Positions 16,374 to 25,176 of a stretch of DNA of 53,133 nt are shown here, one piece after another. The notes beneath the pieces are model-generated. The model was not told the origin of the DNA, searched no databases, and worked only from the letters and a program-made list of their open reading frames with translations. Location: positions 1 through 53,133 of the forward strand of contig JAIQES010000028.1 of the NCBI GenBank assembly GCA_020073705.1, given 5' to 3'. The first letter of the stretch is position 1. The number at the start of each line of letters is the position of its first letter. The translations under genes were made by a program, and so were the position numbers. Source of the DNA: Terriglobia bacterium (GTDB lineage: Bacteria > Acidobacteriota > Terriglobia > Acidiferrales > UBA7541).

Positions 16374-17392
16374 TTAGCGAATTGAGGATTTCCTGGTGTT
16401 CGCCTCGCAGTCTTGGCGGCGCGTCGCGTCATGCGCGATCCGTCAGAATCCTGGTGTTCCTCGCAGCTGCCTTCTTGTGTGCGCCTCCGGCTGCATGGGC
16501 TTGGGGGTGCGAGGGTCACCAAGTCGTGGCCTTAATTGCGGAACGGAACCTTACACCGCACGCTCTCGCGATGGTCAAACAGATTTTGAATGATAGTCCG
16601 ATTGATCCTAGCCTTGACCGCTACTGCAAGAATGGCGACGTTGATGCGATGGCTGATGCTTCCACCTGGGCAGACGACATTCGGAATCTTAGGCCTGAGA
16701 CGGCGCCCTGGCATTTCGTGGACATTCCGCTTGGCACTTCTCATGGCGATATGGCCCAGTTCTGTGGACTACCGGAAAGTTGTCTAACGTGGGCAATCAC
16801 CGGCCAGATCGCCACGCTGCGCGCGCAGGGGATTGATCCGAAGAAAAGAGCGGACGCGCTGCGTTTCCTCATCCATTTTGTGGCCGACTTGCACCAGCCA
16901 CTGCATACCGTCACCAACAATGACCAGGGCGGGAATTGTGTACCGGTGGCATATTTCGACGCTCTGCCACAATTGAGGAATTCGGTAACGGAAATCTACG
17001 CGCCAAACCTTCATGGCATCTGGGATACGAACATCCTTGAGAGAATGACGGCCAGCAAAACTCCTGAGCAGGTCGCCGTTGAATTGGAACGCTCGTTCCG
17101 ATGGAAGATTGCTCGCTGGCAACGGAGTACCGCGGACGTGAACCAGTGGGCTTGGGAAAGCCATAAGATTGCGCAGGAAACCGTCTATCGGAAGTTGCCG
17201 GTACCGATTCGCGCGGCGCCTCCGCAACCCATAAAGTCATGCGCGGACGACAATCATATCGCGACCCGGATGCTCAAACTGCATGAGTGGTTGGAACAAC
17301 CCTATCAAAACGTTGCGACGCCGGTCGTTCAACAACAGCTCGCGAAAGCCGGGACCAGACTTGGCCTGCTGCTGAATCAGCTCTGGCCGTAG
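16370..17392 (+). CDS. Secreted S1/P1-type nuclease
   Basis: A zinc-dependent nuclease of the S1/P1 family, which cleaves single-stranded DNA or RNA and 3'-nucleotides to 5' products. The signal peptide is visible (hydrophobic stretch at residues 27-43) with predicted cleavage at AWA|WGCEGH, leaving Trp as the mature N-terminus, whose amino group and carbonyl bind zinc in this family. The remaining zinc ligands are recognisable in order: GH (residue 50), [25 protein letters not shown] and NLHGIWDT. It is translationally coupled to msrB by an ATGA overlap, which is a chance-looking pairing. The likely role is scavenging phosphate or nucleotides from extracellular nucleic acid. Confidence 0.93.
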   Translation: MISELRISWCSPRSLGGASRHARSVRILVFLAAAFLCAPPAAWAWGCEGHQVVALIAERNLTPHALAMVKQILNDSPIDPSLDRYCKNGDVDAMADASTWADDIRNLRPETAPWHFVDIPLGTSHGDMAQFCGLPESCLTWAITGQIATLRAQGIDPKKRADALRFLIHFVADLHQPLHTVTNNDQGGNCVPVAYFDALPQLRNSVTEIYAPNLHGIWDTNILERMTASKTPEQVAVELERSFRWKIARWQRSTADVNQWAWESHKIAQETVYRKLPVPIRAAPPQPIKSCADDNHIATRMLKLHEWLEQPYQNVATPVVQQQLAKAGTRLGLLLNQLWP

Positions 17393-17493
17393 ACTCTCGA
17401 ACCCACACAACCAGCAGCTCGTTCCGCATAGACCCACTCACTGCAAACAGCGCCGCGTCTATTTCTCGTATGCCGTCAACGAAGCGCTGAATA

Positions 17494-17703
17494 CTACGCT
17501 CTTGCCGCTCGCGTCTCGGCTTCATCCTTGAGCATTGATCGTATCTGCTCGCGGAGCTGAGGAGTATTTTCGTGTCCGTGGACGGTCGTGGCGTGAAGCA
17601 CGGCCAGATCCAAGACTTCTTCTTCCGTACCTGAAATCGCCACAGTGCAGGTAATTTCGCTCGGGAAGTTTCTGCAGTCGATTACTTTGCGCTTTCCAGC
17701 CAT
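17494..17703 (-). CDS. DUF1059 domain small protein
   Basis: A 69-residue cytoplasmic protein of the DUF1059 family, whose function is not known. The domain is seen in KVIDCRNFPSE at the start, the central acidic stretch GTEEEVLDLAVLHATTVHGH, and the C-terminal amphipathic helix LREQIRSMLKDE. The start at 17703 is preceded by GGAGGCCACCCC and, further up, by a clear promoter; an open frame extends upstream to 17901 but runs through that promoter and is not homologous. The protein has the size of a complete DUF1059 domain. It stands alone on the minus strand. Confidence 0.85.
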   Translation of the reverse strand: MAGKRKVIDCRNFPSEITCTVAISGTEEEVLDLAVLHATTVHGHENTPQLREQIRSMLKDEAETRAARA

Positions 17704-17735
17704 GGGGTGGCCTCCTTCGGTGAGAATTTGACACA

Positions 17736-17765
17736 AGAATAGTCCCTTCTGAAGGTGACTTGCAA
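17736..17765 (-). promoter_or_regulatory. Promoter of the DUF1059 gene
   Basis: Read on the minus strand, TTGCAA (17765-17760) and TATTCT (17741-17736) are separated by 18 bp, about 33 bp before the start codon. Confidence 0.55.
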
Positions 17766-18066
17766 ACGGAATTTTCCAATCGGGAGATTCCTTCTGGCGA
17801 ACCGGTCTCCACCGCGCGATCCCGCCCTTTCTGGGCTCGCAAACTCCGACCATCTTGCGCCCGTTTGCTACCCACTGCCGGCCAAAATTCGGCGCCATCA
17901 CATTGACAGCATCAATGCTGCCAGAGGCAAGCGCTTTCCATCACCATTTGCGCTCTTGCCGTTTCTGATGCCCCAATCGAGAATTACTCAACTATTACAA
18001 AGAACATCAGGCTGTCGTGCTAAGTTCGAAGTACGGGCGGCATGACTCTTTACAGAGGCTAGGTTA
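17766..18066. other. Intergenic region between DUF1059 and the desaturase
   Basis: No gene or known RNA is seen. A TTGACA hexamer near 17903 lacks a convincing -10 box at normal spacing. The desaturase must start transcription somewhere in this divergent region. Confidence 0.4.
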
Positions 18067-18975
18067 ATGACAAACTTCTTTCGGCGCGACAAGACGTTTA
18101 CACGTCCCATCAATTGGATTACGACGTCGTTCATGGTGGCATTCCACATCGGCGCAATTGCAGCATTATTCATGTTCGGTTGGAAGCCATTCCTCGTGGC
18201 GGTTGTACTCTGGTGGGTTGCAGGGAGTCTCGGCATCGGCATGGGCTATCACCGGCTCCTCACGCACCGCGGCTATAAGACGCCAAAATGGGTCGAGTAT
18301 TTCCTGACAACCTGCGGCACGCTTGCTCTCGAGGGTGGACCAATCTTCTGGGTGGCCACCCATCGAATGCATCACCAGAACACCGATAAAGAGGGCGATC
18401 CGCACTCCCCGCGCGACGGGGGTTTGTGGGCCCATATGGGATGGATTTTGACCGGACAGGCGATGCACAACAAGTCCTCGGGGCTGTTGCCCTATGTTCC
18501 CGATCTTCGCAAAGATAAATTCCATGTTTGGATCAGTGAGTGGCACTGGGTGCCATTGACGGTGCTTGGCGTTCTCCTCCTCATCCTCGGAGGATGGCCG
18601 TACTTAATGTGGGGAATGTTCGTCAGAACTGTCGTCGGCCTGCACTCCACGTGGCTGGTAAACTCGGCCACACACATGTGGGGCTCGCAGCGATTTATGA
18701 CTGGCGATACCTCTACGAACAGCTTCTGGGTCGCCATACTTACCTTCGGCGAAGGCTGGCACAACAACCACCATGCAATGCCTCGGTCGGCTCGCCATGG
18801 CCTGGCCTGGTACGAGATCGATCCGAACTGGTATGGGATCTGCACACTGCGTGCAGTCGGCCTCGCATGGGATATTTCTCTCCCCAAGTTTGGATCAGCG
18901 AGGGCCACCAGCACTTTGTTTTCATACAAGGGCCCCGAGGAAGAGACGCTTCCGCAAGAAGCATTGGGAGACTAG
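18067..18975 (+). CDS. Acyl-CoA desaturase (membrane fatty acid desaturase)
   Basis: A 302-residue integral-membrane di-iron desaturase that introduces a double bond (probably delta-9) into acyl chains. All three histidine boxes are present: HRLLTH (62-67), HRMHH (99-103) and HNNHH (232-236), with four hydrophobic segments (about 17-35, 41-57, 160-180, 183-200) in the usual places. It has the compact bacterial length without a fused cytochrome b5. It is monocistronic and ends at a strong terminator. In bacteria such enzymes adjust membrane fluidity. The two-component system immediately downstream is on the same strand but separated by the terminator. Confidence 0.94.
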   Translation: MTNFFRRDKTFTRPINWITTSFMVAFHIGAIAALFMFGWKPFLVAVVLWWVAGSLGIGMGYHRLLTHRGYKTPKWVEYFLTTCGTLALEGGPIFWVATHRMHHQNTDKEGDPHSPRDGGLWAHMGWILTGQAMHNKSSGLLPYVPDLRKDKFHVWISEWHWVPLTVLGVLLLILGGWPYLMWGMFVRTVVGLHSTWLVNSATHMWGSQRFMTGDTSTNSFWVAILTFGEGWHNNHHAMPRSARHGLAWYEIDPNWYGICTLRAVGLAWDISLPKFGSARATSTLFSYKGPEEETLPQEALGD

Positions 18976-19011
18976 ATCACGCTCTGGCAGAGTTCTCGGA
19001 AGGAAATTATG

Positions 19012-19045
19012 AACAGCGGGGCAATCCCCCCGCTGTTTCTTTTTT
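19012..19045 (+). terminator. Intrinsic terminator of the desaturase
   Basis: AACAGCGGGG (19012-19021) pairs perfectly with CCCCGCTGTT (19028-19037) and is followed by a TCTTTTTTG run to 19045. Confidence 0.92.
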
Positions 19046-19083
19046 GTGCGGGCCTCATCTAGTATAGTTTGAACGGTCTCGTG

Positions 19084-19989
19084 ATGCGCATTACCAGTCG
19101 TACCAAGAAGATCGCGTTCTTCGTGACCCTGGGCGCCTGCCTGGTTGGATTGGCGGTGGCGCTTAACGTTACGTGGGTCGTCCTCAACTGGCGAGAGGTC
19201 GTTCCACTGGTACTCGGCATCATTTTTTTCGGATTGATCATTGCGGGCCTCATCCTCTACACCGTTTTCCTCGTTCGCGAAATCCACAGAAATGAACAGC
19301 AGGATAGCTTCCTCAACGCGGTCACCCACGAACTCAAGACCCCCATCGCTTCGATTCGCTTGTACCTGGAGACTCTGGAAAGCCGGCAACTCAACGAACC
19401 GCGGCGTCATGAATTCTATCGGATCATGCTGGAAGACACCGACCGGCTCCTTGGCACCGTTGAGCAAATACTGAAAGCGGGCGAAGCACGTCACGGAACC
19501 AACAAAAAACAGTGGCAAGAAGTTGACCTCTCCAGCATTGTTCTGGAAACGATTGAACTCACTCGTTTGCGCCACCACTTGCCGCCTGAAGCGCTGCGGC
19601 TTGGCAGCCAGCCGACAGAGACAATGTTGCTGAGGGGAAATCCCGCAGAACTTCGGACTGCGGTTTTCAACCTCGTTGAAAACGCGGTGAAGTATTCGGG
19701 AGAGAAAAAGGACGTCGTGGTGGACGTTCTTGCTCCAGGCATCGACACGGTCTTGCTGCGAGTGCGGGATCACGGTATCGGAATTCCTCCTTCCGAGCTG
19801 AAAAGCATTTTCAAGCGCTTCTACAGGGTGGCAAGCTCTGCAAACGGCCGGGTAAAGGGGACGGGCCTCGGTCTGTTCATCGTGCGTTCGATTGCCCGGC
19901 GGCACGGCGGCGACGCATTTGCCGAAAGTGAAGGCCTAGGGCGGGGCAGCACCTTCACGTTGCGATTGCCGAGGGTGTATCACGTATGA
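19084..19989 (+). CDS. Sensor histidine kinase
   Basis: A 301-residue inner-membrane kinase that autophosphorylates and passes phosphate to the overlapping response regulator. Two TM helices (about 11-31 and 41-64) are separated by only about ten residues, so there is almost no periplasmic sensor domain and the stimulus may be within the membrane. The DHp domain has its phospho-accepting His82 in THELKTPIAS. The ATP-binding domain shows NLVENAVKYS (N box), DHGIGIP and GTGLGLFI (G boxes). ATG 19084 is preferred; GTG 19081 and TTG 19069 are also possible. A TATAGT hexamer at 19063-19068 suggests a nearly leaderless mRNA. Confidence 0.93.
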   Translation: MRITSRTKKIAFFVTLGACLVGLAVALNVTWVVLNWREVVPLVLGIIFFGLIIAGLILYTVFLVREIHRNEQQDSFLNAVTHELKTPIASIRLYLETLESRQLNEPRRHEFYRIMLEDTDRLLGTVEQILKAGEARHGTNKKQWQEVDLSSIVLETIELTRLRHHLPPEALRLGSQPTETMLLRGNPAELRTAVFNLVENAVKYSGEKKDVVVDVLAPGIDTVLLRVRDHGIGIPPSELKSIFKRFYRVASSANGRVKGTGLGLFIVRSIARRHGGDAFAESEGLGRGSTFTLRLPRVYHV

Positions 19990-20735
19990 AGCGGATCCTC
20001 GTCGTAGAAGATGAAGCCCATCTCGCGGAGGGACTGCGCTTCAATCTCGAGGAGGAAGGCTATTCCGTGCAGGTCAGCGGCACGGGTGAGGACGCATTGA
20101 AACGGCTGTTAAAGGACAAAGAAGACTTCGATGCGCTTCTCCTGGACGTGATGTTGCCCGGCAAGGATGGGTTCGCCGTCGCCCGCGCGTTGCGCGCAGC
20201 GCACAATTACATCCCGCTGCTGATGCTGACGGCTCGTGCTCGCCCAGAAGATGTTCTCCAAGGATTTGAATCGGGCGCCGATGACTATTTGCCCAAGCCG
20301 TTCAATCTGGCCATTCTCATCGCGCGGGTTGGAAGCCTGCTGCGGCGCAAAACCTGGCTGCACGGGTCAAATCTATCTTCGACCAAACCCACCCGCGGCG
20401 CGGATTCCTCTGACACGTTTCGTTTCGACGACAAAGTCTTTGACTTCCAGAACCTTCGGCTACAAGTGGGGAACCAGACCCTCCAACTGACTCTCATGGA
20501 ATCAGAACTCCTTCGGTATTTGATCCAAAACACCGGGCGTCCCGTTTCCCGAAAAGCAATCCTCGCGGACGTATGGAACCTACGCGAGGATACGGACACT
20601 CGCGCTATCGACAATTTCATCGTGCGTTTGCGCCGATATATTGAGGATAAACCCTCCCAGCCCCGCCACTTGATAACGGTTCGAGGTCTCGGTTACGAGT
20701 TCGTGCCCTTCCCCGATAAGAAGGCCGCGAAATAG
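19986..20735 (+). CDS. OmpR/PhoB-family response regulator
   Basis: A 249-residue transcription factor and partner of the preceding kinase (ATGA overlap). The receiver domain has the acidic pocket (E8, D9), the phosphorylated Asp54 in LLLDVMLPG, and Lys104 in LPKPFN. A linker rich in Ser and Thr leads to the C-terminal winged helix with LTLMESELLRYL, the recognition region DTRAIDNFIVRLRRYIE and the terminal hairpin RGLGYEFVP. Targets cannot be read directly, but the RND permease starting 156 bp downstream on the same strand is the obvious candidate. No direct-repeat operator was identified with confidence in that gap. Confidence 0.95.
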   Translation: MKRILVVEDEAHLAEGLRFNLEEEGYSVQVSGTGEDALKRLLKDKEDFDALLLDVMLPGKDGFAVARALRAAHNYIPLLMLTARARPEDVLQGFESGADDYLPKPFNLAILIARVGSLLRRKTWLHGSNLSSTKPTRGADSSDTFRFDDKVFDFQNLRLQVGNQTLQLTLMESELLRYLIQNTGRPVSRKAILADVWNLREDTDTRAIDNFIVRLRRYIEDKPSQPRHLITVRGLGYEFVPFPDKKAAK

Positions 20736-20891
20736 AAAAGTCCGGCGTCTTATCTTCACCAACACTGGAGGTGCTGGGGAGGGCTGCCCGTTCTGATGGT
20801 CAACAACGCTAGTTTTGTTGAAACCAAGAAATGGCTTCTATCCCTCTAAGATTGTAGATTTAGGGCTTAGGCGGGAGCTGGGTTAGCGACG

Positions 20892-23800
20892 ATGCACATT
20901 TCAGCGCCTTTTATTCGACGACCTGTGGCGACCTCGCTGTTGAGTGTTGCTATCCTGTTGGCTGGTGCAGTTGCATTTTACTTCCTGCCGGTGGCAGCGC
21001 TACCCCAGGTGGATTTTCCCACGATCTCAATCTCTGGCAGATTGCCGGGAGCAAGCCCGGAAACTATGGCTTCATCGGTGGCGACACCGCTGGAACGCTT
21101 TTTCGGCCGGATTGCAGGCGTCACCGAAATGACGTCCAGCAGCCAGCTCGGCTCCACAAATGTCACCCTCCAGTTTGACATGGACCGCGATATCAACGCG
21201 GCTTCTCGCGACGTGCAGGCGGCGATCAACGCGGCCGCGGGGCAGTTGCCCGCCGGGATGCCCAGCTTGCCCCGTTACCGCAGAGCCAATCCGGCCGATT
21301 CGCCCATCCTGGGATTGGCTGTGTCCTCGGACATCATCCCAAGGAGCGATCTCTACGACTTTTGTGATTCCATCCTCGGTCAAAAGATTTCTCAGGTAAA
21401 TGGTGTGGGCCAGATCTTTATTAGTGGCGGGGCGAAGCCAGCAACTCGGATAGACGTGAATCCGAACGCCCTGGCTCATTACGGTATTGGGCTGGAAAAT
21501 GTTCGGTTCGCGCTGAGGTCGGCGAATGCGAACACCCCCAAGGGAAGCTTGCAAGACGGGCAGAACCGCTGGACCTTGTTCGCAACCGACCAATTGCTGA
21601 AGTCCGAACAATACGCGCCGCTGATCGTCGCCTACCGAAACGGCGCGCCTGTCCGCGTCAGTGACGTCGCAAATGTGACCGAGGGAATCGAAGATCTCCG
21701 CAACTCGGGATATGCCAACGGCAAGCCTGCTGTCGGAATATACATATTTCGGGAACCCGGCGCCAACGTTATAGGAACTGTTGACCGGCTCAAGGCACTG
21801 TTGCCGGAATTGCGTGCCTCGATTCCGCCCGCCGCCACGATCGCTATCACGTCCGATCGCACCACCACCATTCGCGCTTCGGTCCGGGATATTGAATTGG
21901 CACTGATGCTCACTGTTGCGTTGGTGGTGATGGTTATTTTTCTGTTCTTGCGCAACGCCTGGGCAACGGTGATTCCGAGCATTTCGGTGCCGTTGTCGAT
22001 CATCGGCACATTTGGAGTAATGTATTTGCTCCACTATAGCATCGACAATCTCTCCCTAATGGCGCTGGCGATCTGCACGGGCTTCGTCGTGGACGATGCC
22101 ATTGTCGTGATCGAGAACATCACGAGGTATCTGGAGGCCGGGGATTCGCCGCTGGGGGCGGCCATGAAGGGGTCCCGCGAAATCGGGTTCACCGTGCTAT
22201 CGATGAGCACTTCTTTGACTGCGGTTTTTATTCCCATTCTGCTGATGGGAGGCATCGTGGGAAGGCTTTTTCGCGAGTTTGCGGTGACCTTGAGCGTGGC
22301 GATCGCCGTTTCTCTTTGTGTTTCGCTTACCATGACTCCGATGATGTGCGCCCGATTCCTCAAATCTCAACGCGACCAGAAACATGGAAAGCTCTACCGG
22401 GGCAGCGAACGAGCATTTCAATGGAGCTTGGACACATACTCGGCTGGGTTGCGCTGGGTCCTGCGTCACCAGCCTTTCATGCTTGCCGTGACGGGCGCGA
22501 CAATTTGTCTGAGCGTTTACCTGTATGTCGTGATTCCAAAGGGTTTCTTTCCACAGCAGGATACTGGGCGGCTGAGTGGGGCAATCGAGGGTGCGCAGGA
22601 TGTCTCATTCCCAGTCATGCAGGAGAAGTTGAAGCAATTCACCGATATCGTAATGAGCGATCCCGCCGTCGCGAATATATCCAGTTATACCGGCGGCGGA
22701 GCGGAAAATACCGGCCGCGTGCAGATCGACTTGAAGCCGATCGGGGTTCGAAAGGTCACTATCGATCAAGTGATCGCGCGGCTGCGGCGGAAACTGTCTG
22801 TGGTTCCCGGGGCTAGGCTATTTCTTCGATCCATTCAGGACATCACCGTCGGCGGACGGTTCACCAGTTCACAATATCAATACACGCTCGAAAGCGAAAA
22901 TTTGAAGGACCTCAATGAGTGGGCGCCGCGAGTGCTGGCCAGGCTCCAGCGGTTATCTATGTTGCGCGATGTGGGCACGGACCAGCAGACACGCGGGCTA
23001 CAGGCAAGTCTGGTGATTGACAGGGACACGGCAGGACGGCTGGGCGTCCGGCCCAATGCAATCGATAACACGCTGTATGACGCGTTCGGGCAGCGCCAGG
23101 TATCCACGATTTATACGCAGTTGAATCAGTATCACGTGGTGATGGAAGTCGATTCGGCCTTCCGGAACAGCACGGATGCGATCCAGAGCCTCTACGTGAC
23201 CTCATCGACGGGAAGACAGGTGCCGCTCAGCGCATTCACCCATTTTGAGATGAAGACCACGGCATTGGCTGTGAACCACCAGGGGCAATTTCCCGCTGTG
23301 ACAATTTCGTTTAACCTGGGAGAGGGAGTAGCTCTGGGTGACGCGGTGAATGAGATTGAAGCAGCGGTCCTGCAACTCGGGCTCCCATCCGACATTCATC
23401 CCAGGTTCCAGGGCAATGCGCAGGCTTTCCAGACCTCGTTGGCGAACCAGCCATGGCTGATTTTGGCGGCAGTTGTGTCAGTGTATATCGTGTTGGGCAT
23501 CTTGTATGAAAGCTACATCCATCCGGTGACGATTCTCTCAACGCTACCGTCGGCCGGTGTGGGGGCGCTTCTGGCCTTATTGGCATTTCACACGGAGCTG
23601 AGTGTTATCGCCCTGATTGGAATTATTCTCTTGATCGGCATCGTCAAGAAGAACGCGATCATGATGATTGACTTCGCGGTCGGGGCAGAGCGGTCCGGGA
23701 AGACACCTAAGGAATCAATCTATCAAGCGTGCTTACTGAGGTTCCGACCGATCATGATGACGACGATGGCGGCGTTGCTGGGCGGTTTGCCGCTGGCGGT

Positions 23801-24017
23801 GGCGGGCGGAACGGGAGCGGAATTGCGCCGCCCGCTCGGAATCAGCATCGTGGGCGGCTTGATGGTGAGCCAAGTCCTCACACTGTACACAACTCCCGTC
23901 ATCTACCTCTATATGGACAGACTGCGGCTCCCGTTTGTGAAGCGCAAACAGGCGCGCCATGTCACAGGTGAAGTGCCTCCGCATTCTGTCCCCGTGAAGC
24001 GCGCGCCCATCGCCTGA
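20892..24017 (+). CDS. RND efflux permease without an adjacent adaptor (MdtC-like)
   Basis: A 1041-residue HAE1-type proton-driven pump with the N-terminus ISAPFIRRPVATSLL, the TM4 acidic pair in VVDDAIVVIEN, and the second-half motif GIVKKNAIMMIDFAV. It is full length and intact, and is similar in plan to, but clearly diverged from, the pump at 6623-9790. No membrane fusion protein or outer-membrane channel lies next to it, so it must borrow partners, for example the adaptor and channel 10 kb upstream, or form a heteromeric pump as MdtB/MdtC do. A two-component system lies directly upstream on the same strand and may control it. Confidence 0.95.
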   Translation: MHISAPFIRRPVATSLLSVAILLAGAVAFYFLPVAALPQVDFPTISISGRLPGASPETMASSVATPLERFFGRIAGVTEMTSSSQLGSTNVTLQFDMDRDINAASRDVQAAINAAAGQLPAGMPSLPRYRRANPADSPILGLAVSSDIIPRSDLYDFCDSILGQKISQVNGVGQIFISGGAKPATRIDVNPNALAHYGIGLENVRFALRSANANTPKGSLQDGQNRWTLFATDQLLKSEQYAPLIVAYRNGAPVRVSDVANVTEGIEDLRNSGYANGKPAVGIYIFREPGANVIGTVDRLKALLPELRASIPPAATIAITSDRTTTIRASVRDIELALMLTVALVVMVIFLFLRNAWATVIPSISVPLSIIGTFGVMYLLHYSIDNLSLMALAICTGFVVDDAIVVIENITRYLEAGDSPLGAAMKGSREIGFTVLSMSTSLTAVFIPILLMGGIVGRLFREFAVTLSVAIAVSLCVSLTMTPMMCARFLKSQRDQKHGKLYRGSERAFQWSLDTYSAGLRWVLRHQPFMLAVTGATICLSVYLYVVIPKGFFPQQDTGRLSGAIEGAQDVSFPVMQEKLKQFTDIVMSDPAVANISSYTGGGAENTGRVQIDLKPIGVRKVTIDQVIARLRRKLSVVPGARLFLRSIQDITVGGRFTSSQYQYTLESENLKDLNEWAPRVLARLQRLSMLRDVGTDQQTRGLQASLVIDRDTAGRLGVRPNAIDNTLYDAFGQRQVSTIYTQLNQYHVVMEVDSAFRNSTDAIQSLYVTSSTGRQVPLSAFTHFEMKTTALAVNHQGQFPAVTISFNLGEGVALGDAVNEIEAAVLQLGLPSDIHPRFQGNAQAFQTSLANQPWLILAAVVSVYIVLGILYESYIHPVTILSTLPSAGVGALLALLAFHTELSVIALIGIILLIGIVKKNAIMMIDFAVGAERSGKTPKESIYQACLLRFRPIMMTTMAALLGGLPLAVAGGTGAELRRPLGISIVGGLMVSQVLTLYTTPVIYLYMDRLRLPFVKRKQARHVTGEVPPHSVPVKRAPIA

Positions 24018-24028
24018 CTCGCTTGTCA

Positions 24029-24139
24029 TTTGTCGGCGACGCCTGGGAATGGGCCGACAGTCCCCGGTATCCCGAACGCGCTGCTTCGCCCGCGTATCGC
24101 ATCGGCATCAACTACATCATTTATGGAATGACGCACTAA
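24029..24139 (+). pseudogene. C-terminal remnant of a DUF4159-like protein
   Basis: Starting 12 bp after the RND stop, a frame of 36 codons reads FVGDAWEWADSPRYPER and then AYRIGINYIIYGMTH before a TAA at 24137-24139. The ending Y-x-IGINY-x-x-Y-x-MTH is what I know as the C-terminus of DUF4159 proteins, common in Acidobacteriota. There is no start codon or ribosome site, and the frame upstream runs into the RND gene in another phase, so only the tail survives. The identification is from memory of the family; a coincidence is unlikely but not excluded. Confidence 0.55.
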
Positions 24140-24486
24140 TTCTGTCCGTCGCCTGAAACCACAGCAGCATATTGCTCGTTGTGCGCAGAATAACTAATAA
24201 CGTGGCCTTGTATGCGGTCGCCCGGGTAGTGGGTCACTTTACGAGAAAAGGACTTCTCGAGACTAATCCGATTCCGAGAATCCGATTTATAGGGAGGTGG
24301 CAGCAGTAGAGGAAGTGGAAGGTCAGTGCTATTACTTCTTCCTATTCCCCCTGCCTTTCGCTCGTACACCGATTTAAATCCATTCATGGAATGTAGCGAG
24401 CGTGGTCTCCAGGGCCCTACAGTTGCACGGATTGGTGTCGTAGAATGTTATCGCTATGGATCAATGTCTGAGATTGGAGGAATCGT
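24140..24486. other. Intergenic region before the second DinB gene
   Basis: No gene or known RNA is visible. The final bases carry TTGGAGG before the DinB start. A possible promoter is TTGGTG, 17 bp, TATGGA, near 24433-24461, which is weak. Confidence 0.4.
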
Positions 24487-25005
24487 ATGACGCAGATACG
24501 AACCCAACAGCTGCTAGCGCTACTCGACGAAGGTTTCCAAAGAGCTGCGTGGCACGGACCGAACCTGCGCAGCGCGTTGCGTGGCGTCACCTGGCAGCAG
24601 GCTCGATGGCGACCGACCGTAGGCGCACACAACATCTGGGAACTCGCTGTGCACACCGCCTACTGGAAATATGTGGTAAGGCGGCGCCTGCTCGGAGAGA
24701 CAGGGCGCGGTTTTCCGGAGACCGGACGAAACTGGTTTGCCCGGCCCTCAACAAACCAAAAAAGAGCGAGTGATAGAGTCGCACCGCAGAAAGCCTGGAA
24801 GCGTGACATGGCCTTACTAGTCGGCGTGCACCGTGAGTTGCGAGCGACAGTTGCACCACTCGACGACATGACGCTCGACCAGCCTGCTCGCGGCAGCCGC
24901 CAAACACCCGCTCAGATAATAACGGGCATTGCATTGCACGACGTTTACCACGCGGGCCAGATTCAACTCCTCAAACGACTCTATGCTAAGCGTCGTGGCG
25001 CTTGA
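24487..25005 (+). CDS. DinB family protein
   Basis: A 172-residue DinB/YfiT-like four-helix protein. The metal-binding histidines are expected in IWELAVHTAYWKY (near residue 57) and in ITGIALHDVYHAGQI (about residues 148-160); HDVYHAGQIQLLKR is the signature C-terminal helix of the superfamily. ATG 24487 follows TTGGAGGAATCGT, a good ribosome site. The protein is cytoplasmic and its gene appears monocistronic. Family members include damage-inducible proteins and bacillithiol- or mycothiol-dependent transferases; which applies here cannot be said. It shares little sequence with the DinB protein at 344-880 beyond the motif positions. Confidence 0.85.
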   Translation: MTQIRTQQLLALLDEGFQRAAWHGPNLRSALRGVTWQQARWRPTVGAHNIWELAVHTAYWKYVVRRRLLGETGRGFPETGRNWFARPSTNQKRASDRVAPQKAWKRDMALLVGVHRELRATVAPLDDMTLDQPARGSRQTPAQIITGIALHDVYHAGQIQLLKRLYAKRRGA

Positions 25006-25176
25006 CATGTTGCTGACCCACTGGAAGGGCATCCTTTCCCAACCTACTCCAAACGGAAGCCTGCGGACAGGACAAGTCCTTCCATGAGAAACGCATTATC
25101 GGTAACTGGCCCACCACTGTTGCCCGGCCTGGCTTGTGTTATGCGTCATGCTACTTCATAATGCAGATTAACCGAA

